Source of the DNA: Azospirillum cavernae
Lineage (GTDB): Bacteria; Pseudomonadota; Alphaproteobacteria; Azospirillales; Azospirillaceae
DNA length: 64,000 nt
Reading direction: 5' to 3'
Assembly (NCBI RefSeq): GCF_003590795.1
Contig: NZ_QYUL01000003.1
Location: 372,001 to 436,000, forward strand
The notes beneath the pieces were generated by a model, which was not told where the DNA came from, ran no database searches, and saw only the letters and a program-made list of their open reading frames with translations. Shown here piece by piece: positions 24,484 through 32,548 of this stretch; within the stretch, counting starts at the first letter, position 1; every line of letters starts with the position of its first letter. Both the position numbers and the translations under genes were made by a program.

Positions 24484-26004
24484 ATGCCGAACCAACCGCC
24501 CCGCTCCGGCGGCGTCGCCACCGCTTTGCCGTTTCAGGCCGGGCCGACCGCGAGCGATCCGGGGCCGATGTATGTCTCGCGCCGCCGCATCCACCCGAAA
24601 GCGGTCAAGGGGCGGTATCGCCGCATCAAGACCTGGTTGGGCGTGGTTCTGCTGGCCGTGTTCGTTCTGCTGCCTTGGCTGCGCTGGGATCGCGGGCCGG
24701 GGGTGGCCGATCAGGCGGTTTTGTTCGATCTGGGCGAACAACGCTTCTACATCTTCGCTTTGGAGCTTTGGCCCCAGCACATCTATTACATGACCGGGGT
24801 GATGATCCTGGCGGCGATTGGGCTGTTTCTCGCCACCACGGTGGCCGGGCGGGTGTGGTGCGGCTTCACCTGCCCGCAAACGGTCTGGACCGATCTGTAT
24901 GTCTGGATCGAAAAGCTGACGGAGGGCGACCGGGGCGAGCGCGTCCGGCTCGACCGCCAAGGCTGGACGGCGGACAAGATCGCCCGGAAGCTGGTCAAGC
25001 ACACGGCGTGGATGCTGGTGGCGCTGGTCACGGGGGCTTCCGGGATCTTCTATCTGGCCGACGCGCCCACCCTGACGGCGGAACTGTTCCGCTTCGAGGC
25101 TCCGGAACTGGCGGTGTGGTCGATCCTGTTCATCGCGGCCAGCACCTACGCCATGGCCGGGTTCATGCGCGAACAGATGTGCCTGTATGTCTGCCCCTGG
25201 CCGCGCATCCAGGCGGCGATGGTCGACGATGACAGCAGCGTCGTCACCTATCAGGCGTGGCGCGGCGAAGGGCGCGCGCCGCTGCGCAAAAGCCAGACCG
25301 AGACGGAGCGCAAGGCCGAAGGGCTGGGTGATTGCATTGATTGCGGCGCCTGCGTCCATGTCTGCCCGACCGGCATCGACATCCGCGACGGCCTGCAAAT
25401 GGACTGCATCGGCTGCGGCCTGTGCGTGGACGCCTGCAACGACGTGATGACCCGCGTCGGGCGGCCCGGCGACCTCATCCTGTTCGACACCGAAACGGCG
25501 CAGGTGTCCAAGGCGGTTGGCGCGGCTCCGGCCACGGCGCGTTTCGTCCGGCCCCGCACCATCGTCTACACGCTGGTCATGGTCGTGGTGGTCGGGTTGA
25601 TGGTCATCAGCGTGTTGCTGAAGCCCAGCGCCGACATCGCCATTCTGCGCGACCGCGCGCCGCTGTTCGTCCAATTGACCGATGGCCGGGTGCAGAACGC
25701 CTACACCGTCAAGATCTCCAACATGACGCGGGAGACGCGGCGTTACCGGCTGACGCTGCAAGGCTTGAGCGGCGCGGCGTTGGCCAGCGCCGGGGACACC
25801 GGCGAGCGCGACAGCTTGATCCTGACCGCCCAGCCCAGCAGCGTCGCCACCTACCGGGTTTACGCCCGCGTTCCCACCGCCGCCCTGTCCGCCGCCTCGC
25901 TGCCGGTGACGTTCGACCTGCGGGTCGAGGACGACGGCGCCAGCGGCAACAACGCGGAACCGCGCGGCGGCGCCCGGCACGACAGCGTCTTTCTCAGCCC
26001 GTAA
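24484..26004 (+). CDS. ccoG: Cytochrome c oxidase accessory protein CcoG (FixG/RdxA)
   Basis: 506 residues, a cytochrome cbb3 oxidase assembly factor that handles copper/electrons at the membrane. Membrane helices flank a CxxC-type region (VWCGFTCPQTVWTDLYVW), and two [4Fe-4S] ferredoxin motifs follow (CIDCGACVHVCPTG and CIGCGLCVDACND). A C-terminal membrane segment and an Ig-like periplasmic domain (KISNMTRETRRYRLTLQG) complete the CcoG pattern. The open frame extends to 24388, but the ATG at 24484 directly precedes the usual N-terminus (…YVSRRRIHPKAVKG). The ccoNOQP genes are not in the window. The upstream region carries dyad repeats. Confidence 0.9.
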   Translation: MPNQPPRSGGVATALPFQAGPTASDPGPMYVSRRRIHPKAVKGRYRRIKTWLGVVLLAVFVLLPWLRWDRGPGVADQAVLFDLGEQRFYIFALELWPQHIYYMTGVMILAAIGLFLATTVAGRVWCGFTCPQTVWTDLYVWIEKLTEGDRGERVRLDRQGWTADKIARKLVKHTAWMLVALVTGASGIFYLADAPTLTAELFRFEAPELAVWSILFIAASTYAMAGFMREQMCLYVCPWPRIQAAMVDDDSSVVTYQAWRGEGRAPLRKSQTETERKAEGLGDCIDCGACVHVCPTGIDIRDGLQMDCIGCGLCVDACNDVMTRVGRPGDLILFDTETAQVSKAVGAAPATARFVRPRTIVYTLVMVVVVGLMVISVLLKPSADIAILRDRAPLFVQLTDGRVQNAYTVKISNMTRETRRYRLTLQGLSGAALASAGDTGERDSLILTAQPSSVATYRVYARVPTAALSAASLPVTFDLRVEDDGASGNNAEPRGGARHDSVFLSP

Positions 26005-26028
26005 CCCGTCACAGGTGGAGCGCTTCCC

Positions 26029-26475
26029 ATGACCGACCAATCACACGCCGATCATCCGCATCCGGGTTTGACGCCGATGAATTGCGGCCTGCGGGGGCTT
26101 TGTCCTCGTTGCGGGCAAGGGCGTCTGTTCGACGGCTATCTCACCCTGGCCCCGCGCTGTGCGGCGTGTGGGTTGGATTTTTCCTTCGCCGATCCGGCGG
26201 ACGGCCCGGCCTTTTTCGTGATGTCGATCGTCAGCTTTCCGGTGGTCGGATTCGCCGGTTGGCTGGAGGTGGCGATGGAGCCGCCCTTGTGGGTCCATCT
26301 GCTGACCTCGCTGCCCCTGCTGCTGATCGGGTGTCTGGGTTTGTTGCGGCCCCTGAAAGGATGGATTGTCTGCGCGCAATACATCCACAAGGCGGCGGAA
26401 GCCGAATTGATCGTCCCGCCGACGGTCGCCATCGCGGTCGAGGCTTGCGCCGCGCCCGCCGCCTCGGTCAAATGA
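26029..26475 (+). CDS. DUF983-family small membrane protein
   Basis: 148 residues. An N-terminal zinc-ribbon-like stretch (GLCPRCGQGRLFDGYL...CAACGLDF) is followed by two membrane helices (VMSIVSFPVVGFAGWLEV and LLTSLPLLLIGCLGLLRPLKGW), the DUF983 arrangement. Members are linked to cytochrome oxidase assembly or membrane function in some bacteria, and its position after ccoG fits this. AGGTGGAG precedes the ATG. The stop overlaps the start of the MocR gene (AATGA). Confidence 0.82.
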   Translation: MTDQSHADHPHPGLTPMNCGLRGLCPRCGQGRLFDGYLTLAPRCAACGLDFSFADPADGPAFFVMSIVSFPVVGFAGWLEVAMEPPLWVHLLTSLPLLLIGCLGLLRPLKGWIVCAQYIHKAAEAELIVPPTVAIAVEACAAPAASVK

Positions 26476-27995
26476 CCGCCATGCAGGTGGAACACGACAA
26501 GACGGAACCGACCGACGCGGCGGGGTGGACGCCCCGGTTGGCGCGGGCGGAGACCAACGGCGGGAGCCGGTCTGGCAAGGACAAGCCGGCTGGCAAGGAC
26601 AAGCCGGTCTACCTCGCCATCGCCGACGCCATCGCCGAGGATGTGCGCGAGGGCCGTTTGTCGCCCGGTCAAAGGCTGCCGCCGCAACGGGCCTTGGCGG
26701 CGCGGATCGGCCTGGATTTCACCACCGTCAGCCGCGCCTATGGCGAAGCCCGGCGCCGGGGGCTGGTGGACGCCCATGTCGGGCAGGGAACCTTCGTGCG
26801 GGCCGCATCCCCGCCGCCGCTTCCGGTCGCCGCGCCGCTGCTGGAGCGCGGAACGGAGCGGCCCTTCATCGACATGACGATGAATCAGCCGCCGATTCCC
26901 GACCGGCCCGCCTTGCTCGACCAGTTGCGGCGCGGCGCGGCGGACGCGGTGATGGGGCTGGAGCCGCAAACGCTGCTGCGCTACCCGGACAACGCGGGCA
27001 CGGATGGCGGCGCGGCGGACAAGGCGGCGGCCCTGCGCTGGCTGGCCCCCCGCCTGCCGGGGGTGACGGCGGAACGCTTGACTCTGTGCCCCGGCACCCA
27101 AGGGGCGCTGCTGGCCCTGTTGACCCTGCTGGCCCGCCCCGGCGACGTGGTGTGCGCCGAGGCGCTGACCTATCCCGGTTTCAAGGCGGTGGCCCGCCAG
27201 CTTGGCTTGACCGTCGTCGGCGCGCCGATGGACGGCGACGGGCTGGACCCGCTGGCGCTGCGGGCGCTGTTCGAGCGCTGCCGCCCGACGTTGCTCTATT
27301 GCATGCCGACGCTGCACAACCCGACCACGGCGACCATGCCGCTGGAACGCCGCCTCGCCCTGGTGGCGCTGGCGCGGGAGTTCGGCGTCTGCATCATCGA
27401 AGACGACATTTACGGCCCGTTGATCCCCGGCAGCCCGCCGCCGCTGGCGGCGCTGGCCCCGGATCGGGTGTTCCATGTCCATGGGCTGGCGAAATGCCTG
27501 TCGCCCGCCCTGCGCGTCGCCTATGTCGTCGCGCCCGACGCCCGGCAAGCGCTGCGCGTCACCGGGGCGCTGCGGGCCACCACCCTGATGGCCTCGCCGA
27601 TCACCAGCGCCATCGCCACCCGTTGGATCGCCGACGGCACGGCGGACCGGCTGCTCGCCGCCCTGCGCGAAGAGGCGGAAGCGCGGCAGGCGCTCGCCGC
27701 GACCCTGCTGCCGTTGGGGCGCTTCGCCGCCTGCCCGCAGGGTTTTCATTTGTGGCTGGAGTTGCCGCCAAGCTGGACGCGCGGGGAGTTCGCCACCCAT
27801 CTGCGCACGCGCGGCATCGCCGCCGTGGTCAGCGACACCTTCGCGGCGGGCGACATGACGGGTGGCGATTGGGCGCCCGAGGCCCTGCGGATTTGTCTGG
27901 GCGCGGCGGCGGATCGCGCCGAATGCCGCTGGGTGCTGTCGGTCATCGCCGACGCGCTGGAGCAAATCCCGGCGCTGGCCGGGGTGATCGTCTAA
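26472..27995 (+). CDS. MocR/PdxR-type GntR regulator with aminotransferase domain
   Basis: 507 residues. A GntR-type winged helix (~45-110, VYLAIADAIAEDVREGRLSPGQRLPPQRALAARIGLDFTTVSRAYGEARRRGLVDAHVG) is fused to a class-I aminotransferase-like domain. PLP-site landmarks include CMPTLHNPTTA, IIEDDIYGPL and the lysine in HGLAKCLSPALRVAY. MocR proteins are regulators that use PLP/aminotransferase folds as effector domains, often for vitamin B6 or amino-acid genes. The start ATG overlaps the DUF983 stop by a few bases. It is convergent with bdhA. The regulated genes are not apparent. Confidence 0.88.
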   Translation: MTAMQVEHDKTEPTDAAGWTPRLARAETNGGSRSGKDKPAGKDKPVYLAIADAIAEDVREGRLSPGQRLPPQRALAARIGLDFTTVSRAYGEARRRGLVDAHVGQGTFVRAASPPPLPVAAPLLERGTERPFIDMTMNQPPIPDRPALLDQLRRGAADAVMGLEPQTLLRYPDNAGTDGGAADKAAALRWLAPRLPGVTAERLTLCPGTQGALLALLTLLARPGDVVCAEALTYPGFKAVARQLGLTVVGAPMDGDGLDPLALRALFERCRPTLLYCMPTLHNPTTATMPLERRLALVALAREFGVCIIEDDIYGPLIPGSPPPLAALAPDRVFHVHGLAKCLSPALRVAYVVAPDARQALRVTGALRATTLMASPITSAIATRWIADGTADRLLAALREEAEARQALAATLLPLGRFAACPQGFHLWLELPPSWTRGEFATHLRTRGIAAVVSDTFAAGDMTGGDWAPEALRICLGAAADRAECRWVLSVIADALEQIPALAGVIV

Positions 27996-28011
27996 AGGTG
28001 ATCCTGTGAGG

Positions 28012-28037
28012 CCCCCCCGCCGCGTTCGGCAGGGGGG
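28012..28037. other. GC-rich hairpin between convergent mocR and bdhA
   Basis: C7-GCCG-CGTT-CGGC-A-G6 can fold into a hairpin with a one-base bulge. There is no T-tract on the correct side for either strand, so termination is possible but unproven. Confidence 0.35.
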
Positions 28038-28071
28038 AAAAATCCTCAAACCAAGCTTGTGGAGCGGCGCG

Positions 28072-28860
28072 TCACTGCGCCGTCCAACCACCATCCATGG
28101 TCAGGGCCGCGCCGCGCATGTTGCCCGCCGCGTCGGAGCAGAGGAACACCGCCAAATCGCCCAACTGTTCGGGGGTGACGAAGGATTTGGACGGCTGCTT
28201 CTCGCTCAGCAACTCGCGGCCGGCCTCTTCCACCGACACGCCCTTGGACGCGGCCAGCGCGTCGATCTGCTTTTGCACCAGCGGGGTCAGAACCCAGCCG
28301 GGGCAGATGGCGTTGCAGGTGATGGGGCTTTCCGCCGTTTCCAACGCGACCACCTTGGTCAGGCCGATGACGCCGTGCTTGGCCGCGACATAGGCCGCCT
28401 TGTTGACGGAGGCGACCATGCCATGGACGGAGGCGATGTTGATGATGCGGCCCCAGCCGCGCGTCTTCATGCCGGGCAGGGCGGCGCGGGTGCCGTGGAA
28501 CACCGCCGACAGGTTGATGGCGATCACCGCGTCCCACCGCTCCACCGGGAAGGACTCCACCGGGGAGACATGCTGGATCCCGGCGTTGTTGACCAGGATG
28601 TCGAGACGCCCGAATTCGGCCTCGGTCGCGGCGACCATCGCCTCGATCTGCTCCGGCTTGGACATGTCGGCGCCGTTGTGATCGACGCGGACGCCGAACT
28701 CGTCGGACAGCGAGCCGCACAGATCGGTGATGTAGCTGGCGTCGCCGAAGCCGTTCAGCATCAGATCGACACCCTGCGCCGCCAGCTTGCGGGCGACGCC
28801 CAGGCCGATTCCGCTGGTCGATCCGGTGACAAGGGCGGCTTTGCCGTGCAAATGGGTCAT
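28072..28860 (-). CDS. bdhA: 3-hydroxybutyrate dehydrogenase (short-chain dehydrogenase)
   Basis: 262 residues, cytoplasmic NAD enzyme converting (R)-3-hydroxybutyrate to acetoacetate. The Rossmann motif TGSTSGIGLGVA, NNAG (NNAGIQHVSPVESF), and catalytic Ser/Tyr/Lys (INIASVHG...AAYVAAKHG) are all present. The family-specific PxPGWVxTPLVxKQI and KQPSK segments match bdhA proteins closely. It is the last gene of the SRPBCC-gntP-scoA-scoB-bdhA operon, 5 bp after scoB. GAAGGGTGAG precedes the ATG at 28860; the frame is open to 28917 but that start is not needed. Confidence 0.93.
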   Translation of the reverse strand: MTHLHGKAALVTGSTSGIGLGVARKLAAQGVDLMLNGFGDASYITDLCGSLSDEFGVRVDHNGADMSKPEQIEAMVAATEAEFGRLDILVNNAGIQHVSPVESFPVERWDAVIAINLSAVFHGTRAALPGMKTRGWGRIINIASVHGMVASVNKAAYVAAKHGVIGLTKVVALETAESPITCNAICPGWVLTPLVQKQIDALAASKGVSVEEAGRELLSEKQPSKSFVTPEQLGDLAVFLCSDAAGNMRGAALTMDGGWTAQ

Positions 28861-28865
28861 GGTGC

Positions 28866-29519
28866 TCACCCTTCCAGGGGCATGGGACGAAGGTCCGGCG
28901 ATAGGATCAGTTCGCAACCCGTGTTGGCAAGCACCTGTTCGACCGTGACGCCCGGCGCCGTCTCTTTCAGCACCAAACCGGCGTCGGTCGGTTCGATCAC
29001 CGCCAGATCGGTGACGATCAGATCGACCCGGCGCACCGAGGTCAGCGGCAGGGTGCAGCGCTTGACGATCTTGGATTCGCCCTTGGCGCTGTGCTGCATG
29101 GCGACGATCACCCGGCGCGCGCCGGTGACGAGATCCATGGCCCCGCCCATGCCCGGCACCATCTTGCCCGGCACCATCCAGTTGGCCAGATGGCCTTCCT
29201 CGTCCACCTGCAAGCCGCCCAGCACGGTGACGTCCAGATGCCCGCCGCGAATAAGCCCGAAGGACAGAACGCTGTCGAAGGACGCCGCGCCCGGCAGGGC
29301 GGAAATCGGCGAGCCGCCCGCGTCGGTCAGGTCGGGGTTGTCGGCCCCGGCCACCGGGCCGGACATGCCGACGATGCCGTTTTCCGACTGGAAGAACACG
29401 TTGCGCCCGGCGGGCACATAGCGGGCGACCAGCGTCGGCAGGCCGATGCCCAGGTTGCAGAGATCGCCGTCCATCAGCTCCAGCGCGACGCGCTTGGCGA
29501 TCAGGGTCTTTTCGTCCAT
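28866..29519 (-). CDS. scoB: 3-oxoacid (succinyl-CoA:acetoacetate) CoA-transferase, subunit B
   Basis: 217 residues, the normal B-subunit length. It contains the catalytic Glu in QSENGIVGMSG, the GGHLDVTVLGGLQVDEEG segment and the MVPGKMVPGMGGAMDLVTGA region of family 1 CoA-transferases. With subunit A it activates acetoacetate to acetoacetyl-CoA using succinyl-CoA (or acetyl-CoA). It lies 20 bp downstream of scoA and 5 bp upstream of bdhA, so one mRNA is likely. Confidence 0.95.
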   Translation of the reverse strand: MDEKTLIAKRVALELMDGDLCNLGIGLPTLVARYVPAGRNVFFQSENGIVGMSGPVAGADNPDLTDAGGSPISALPGAASFDSVLSFGLIRGGHLDVTVLGGLQVDEEGHLANWMVPGKMVPGMGGAMDLVTGARRVIVAMQHSAKGESKIVKRCTLPLTSVRRVDLIVTDLAVIEPTDAGLVLKETAPGVTVEQVLANTGCELILSPDLRPMPLEG

Positions 29520-29539
29520 GACTTGATGTCTCCCTGTCT

Positions 29540-30196
29540 TCAGCGTTTCGTGTTGGCGACGATGTGGTCGACCAGCACCGACGGGGTCATCACCGCGTCG
29601 GGGGGGATGCAGCCGACCGGGACGATGTCCTCGGCCTCGGCGATCACGGTGGCCCCGGCCAGCGCCATGATCGGGTTGAAGTTCCGCGCGGTCAGCGCGT
29701 AGGTCAGATTGCCGTAGAGATCGGCCTGCTTGGCGGCGATCAGGGCGAAATCGGCCTTGATCGGCAATTCCAGCAGATAGGTTTTGCCGTCGATCTCCAC
29801 CGTGCGCTTGCCCTCTTCCACCGAGGTGCCGACGCCGGTCGGCGTCAGCACGCCGCCCAGGCCGACGCCGCCGGAGCGGATGCGCTCGGCGAGCGTGCCT
29901 TGCGGCACCAGCTCCACCTGGATGTCCCCGGCGATCATCTGCTTCTGGGTTTCCGGGTTCAGGCCGATGTGGCTGGTGACGACCTTGGCCACCAGCTTTT
30001 CCACCACCAGCTTGCCCAGGCCGAAATTGGGCCGCGCGGTGTCGTTGGCGATGATGGTCAGGTTGGATTTGCGCTGGCGGATCAGCTCGTCCACCAGCCG
30101 GTTGGGACCGCCGACGGCCATGAAGCCGCCGATCAGCAGGGACGCGCCGTCGGGAATGCGGGCGACCGCGTCTTCCAGGGAAATCAGTTTGCTCAT
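29540..30196 (-). CDS. scoA: 3-oxoacid (succinyl-CoA:acetoacetate) CoA-transferase, subunit A
   Basis: 218 residues. It shows the A-subunit glycine-rich CoA motif (GASLLIGGFMAVGGPNRL), the conserved GLGKLVVEK...SHIGLNPETQKQM region and the GTLAERIRSGGVGLGGVLTPTGVGT segment. It pairs with the adjacent subunit B in ketone-body and short-chain fatty acid use. The start at 30196 lies 2 bp after the gntP stop, indicating coupling. The frame runs open far upstream (to ~30994), but that region is the gntP gene in its real frame. Confidence 0.95.
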   Translation of the reverse strand: MSKLISLEDAVARIPDGASLLIGGFMAVGGPNRLVDELIRQRKSNLTIIANDTARPNFGLGKLVVEKLVAKVVTSHIGLNPETQKQMIAGDIQVELVPQGTLAERIRSGGVGLGGVLTPTGVGTSVEEGKRTVEIDGKTYLLELPIKADFALIAAKQADLYGNLTYALTARNFNPIMALAGATVIAEAEDIVPVGCIPPDAVMTPSVLVDHIVANTKR

Positions 30197-30198
30197 GG

Positions 30199-31590
30199 TC
30201 AGACGATCCCGGTCAGGTAGTAGACGGCGATGACAACGAAGACCGCCAGGGTCTTGATGCAGGTGATGGCGAAGATGTCGCCGTACGATTGCCGATGGGT
30301 CAAGCCGGTAACGCCCAGAAGGGTGATGACGGCCCCATTGTGCGGCAACGTGTCCATGCCGCCGCTGGCCATCGCGGCGACGCGGTGCAGGACTTCCATC
30401 GGAATGCCGGTGGCGTTGGCGGCGGCGATGAACTGGTCGGCCATTGCGGCCAGCGCGATGCTCATCCCGCCCGACGCCGATCCGGTGATCCCGGCCAGCG
30501 TGGTGACGGTGATCGCCTCGTTGACCAGCGGGTTGGGGATGGACTTCAGCGCGTCGGCGATGACCAGGAAGCCGGGCAGGGCGGCGATGACCGCGCCAAA
30601 GCCATATTCCGAGGCCGTGTTCATCGAGGCGAGCAACGACCCGCCGATGGCGGCCTTGGTGCCCTCTGCGAAGCGCTGGGAGACCGGCTTCCAGGCGAAG
30701 GCCAGCACGATCAGGATGCCCGACAGCAGCGCGCCTTCGACCGCCCAGATGCCCGCGACCGACCCGACCGCCGTGACCAGCGGCTTGGCCCCCGGCGTCA
30801 GGGCCACCGAATGGCTTGCTCCATAAATGCCGGGGATGGCCAGCGTGAAAACCTTGTTCAGCACGCCGACCATGACCAGCGGCAGCAGCGCGATCAGCGG
30901 ATTGGGCAGGCTCTCGGTGGCGACGGCCTCCGGCTCGTTGATGTGGCCCTCGCCATAGCCCTCGCCCTTGGCGGCGGCGGAGCGGACGCGCCATTCCAGA
31001 TAAACGATGCCGACGATCAGGATGAAGATCGCGCCGATGGTGCCGAGCCAGGGGGCGGCGTAGGCGTCGGTCTTGAAGAAGGTGGTCGGGATGATGTTCT
31101 GGATCTGGGGGGTGCCGGGCAGGCTGTCCATCGTCACGGTGAAGGCGCCCAGCGCGATCACGCCGGGGATCAGGCGCTTGGGGATGTCGCTCTGGCGGAA
31201 CATCTCGGCGGCGAAGGGGTAGACGGCGAAGACGACGACGAACAGAGACACGCCGCCATAGGTCAGCAGCAGGCAGACCAGGACGATGGAGATCACCGCC
31301 CGTTCACGCCCGATCAGCTTGATGACCGCCGACACGATGGATTTGGAGAAGCCCGACAGCTCGATCACCTTGCCGAACACCGCGCCCAGCAGGAAGACCG
31401 GGAAATAGAGCTTCACGAAGCCGACCATCTTGTCCATGAACAGGCCGGTGAAGACCGGCGGCACGGCGGACGGGTCGGTCAACAGAACCGCACCCAGCGC
31501 CGCGACCGGCGCGAAAAGGATGACGCTGAAGCCGCGATACGCGACCAGCATCAGGAACGCGAGCGCTCCCAAGCAGATCAGAAAACTCAT
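30199..31590 (-). CDS. GntP-family permease (probable 3-hydroxybutyrate/acetoacetate uptake)
   Basis: 463 residues, about 12 membrane helices, GntP-type (YGGVSLFVVVFAVYPFAAEMFRQSDIPKRLIPG and PHNGAVITLLGVTGLTHRQSYGD near the end). GntP proteins transport gluconate or other organic acids with protons. In Pseudomonas a GntP permease sits with bdhA and CoA-transferase genes for 3-hydroxybutyrate, and the same order here supports ketone-body uptake (inference). AAGGGAG lies ~10 nt before the ATG. Confidence 0.9.
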   Translation of the reverse strand: MSFLICLGALAFLMLVAYRGFSVILFAPVAALGAVLLTDPSAVPPVFTGLFMDKMVGFVKLYFPVFLLGAVFGKVIELSGFSKSIVSAVIKLIGRERAVISIVLVCLLLTYGGVSLFVVVFAVYPFAAEMFRQSDIPKRLIPGVIALGAFTVTMDSLPGTPQIQNIIPTTFFKTDAYAAPWLGTIGAIFILIVGIVYLEWRVRSAAAKGEGYGEGHINEPEAVATESLPNPLIALLPLVMVGVLNKVFTLAIPGIYGASHSVALTPGAKPLVTAVGSVAGIWAVEGALLSGILIVLAFAWKPVSQRFAEGTKAAIGGSLLASMNTASEYGFGAVIAALPGFLVIADALKSIPNPLVNEAITVTTLAGITGSASGGMSIALAAMADQFIAAANATGIPMEVLHRVAAMASGGMDTLPHNGAVITLLGVTGLTHRQSYGDIFAITCIKTLAVFVVIAVYYLTGIV

Positions 31591-31649
31591 TTGGACGATG
31601 CTCCCTTTAGGCTTTTTGTTGTCGGCGTCGGGTCGGTGTTTTGTCGGCT

Positions 31650-32069
31650 TTAGTGAATCAACAGGCGGCGCAGCCGTTCGATTCCCACCTCGTAGAGGTC
31701 GCGGACGAACCGTTCGGTTTTGCTTTCGCTGAGCGTCGTGGTCTGGAAATTGGCGGTCCAGGTCAGCACGGCGTTGCCGTCGCCGGTCGGGTGAACGCGG
31801 ATCTGCGCCAGCAGGTCGGCCACCGGGTAGGGGCTGTCGAGGATGGTGTAGCTGTAGGCGTCGTCGATCTGGCTGACATGGTCGAGTCGCTGCGTCAGCC
31901 GGCTTCCGTCGGTCAACAACAGGCGCCGTTGGGCGCCTTTGTCATGCCCATGCACCGTCAAGGCCACCGCGCCGGGATACCAGTCGCACAAACGGCCATC
32001 CCACCGCACCAGCGGCCACAGGCGGTGGGCTGGGTCGGGCAGCAGAATGTTGGTGGTGACGAGCGGCAT
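31650..32069 (-). CDS. SRPBCC-family protein, first gene of the 3-hydroxybutyrate operon
   Basis: 139 residues, with the SRPBCC (START-like) helix-grip pattern: hydrophobic N-strand, LWPLVRWDGRLCDWYPGA, RRLLLTDGSRLTQRLDHVSQIDDAYSYTILDSPYPVADLLAQIRVHPT, and WTANFQTT. Such proteins bind hydrophobic ligands or act as small lyases/cyclases. It is separated from gntP by 59 bp and lies just behind the sigma-54 promoter, so it is the leading gene of the cluster. No good Shine-Dalgarno is visible before the ATG at 32069. A role in the pathway, such as ligand or CoA-ester binding, is only inferred from position. Confidence 0.75.
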   Translation of the reverse strand: MPLVTTNILLPDPAHRLWPLVRWDGRLCDWYPGAVALTVHGHDKGAQRRLLLTDGSRLTQRLDHVSQIDDAYSYTILDSPYPVADLLAQIRVHPTGDGNAVLTWTANFQTTTLSESKTERFVRDLYEVGIERLRRLLIH

Positions 32070-32122
32070 GGGCGGCGTCTTTGGCGGCGGGGGCGCCCCG
32101 GTGGGGCATGCCGCTGTTCATC

Positions 32123-32137
32123 GCAAGGGCCGTGCCA
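32123..32137 (-). promoter_or_regulatory. Sigma-54 (-24/-12) promoter of the 3-hydroxybutyrate operon
   Basis: Minus-strand TGGCACGGCCCTTGC matches the sigma-54 consensus TGGCACG-N4-TTGC exactly. The predicted start site is ~32111, 42 nt before the SRPBCC ATG. A sigma-54 activator gene lies at 22737. Confidence 0.85.
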
Positions 32138-32548
32138 GCCTTGCGGCGCGGTTGTGAGTCGCCGAAACCCTTGAAAATCCGCCATTCGCCGTTTTGGCTG
32201 CGTTCTGCTGTGTCTCGAAAAAGAGAAATTTTACAATTTTACTGTCTCTAAAACGATATTAATATCGAAAACGAGATTTTTGGATTCGCGGCCGTTAGCA
32301 CGAATCCGACTGGAAAAAAACCTGGATTAATCCTCGGGCAGAGCCTATTTTTCATTCTTGAGCGGGTTACGCCCGCCAAAGCGTCAGCGCTGGGCGTCGT
32401 GTCCGCCGGTTTCATCGCGATGGAACCGAGAAACTGTTGCACCTGTGTCATTGTTGCTGTTAAAGGGCGGCATGATATCGGTTGCATCCAGCGCCGTCGT
32501 TGCCGTTCGGGGGGTGGGCTTCCGCTCGGCGCATCCAAGGAGATGGTC
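32138..32548. other. Divergent control region between the 3-hydroxybutyrate operon and infC
   Basis: About 410 bp without a gene. The left half is AT-rich and holds TCTC-N6-GAGA (~32215) and the palindrome at 32254. The right half (32330-32536) is the infC leader and contains no hairpin I could define with confidence. Confidence 0.5.
32254..32267. promoter_or_regulatory. 14-bp palindrome, candidate upstream activator site
   Basis: CGATATTAATATCG, a perfect palindrome in an AT-rich patch about 145 bp upstream of the predicted sigma-54 start. That is a usual distance for enhancer sites of sigma-54 activators. It could instead serve infC. Confidence 0.5.

Noticed and set aside
25341..26471. Long in-frame extension upstream of the MocR gene
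   Set aside because: It runs through ccoG and the DUF983 gene in the wrong frame; the MocR gene starts at 26472 where the family N-terminus begins.
28012..28037. Intrinsic terminator between mocR and bdhA
   Set aside because: The hairpin has a T-tract on neither strand in the right position, so it was kept only as an unassigned hairpin.
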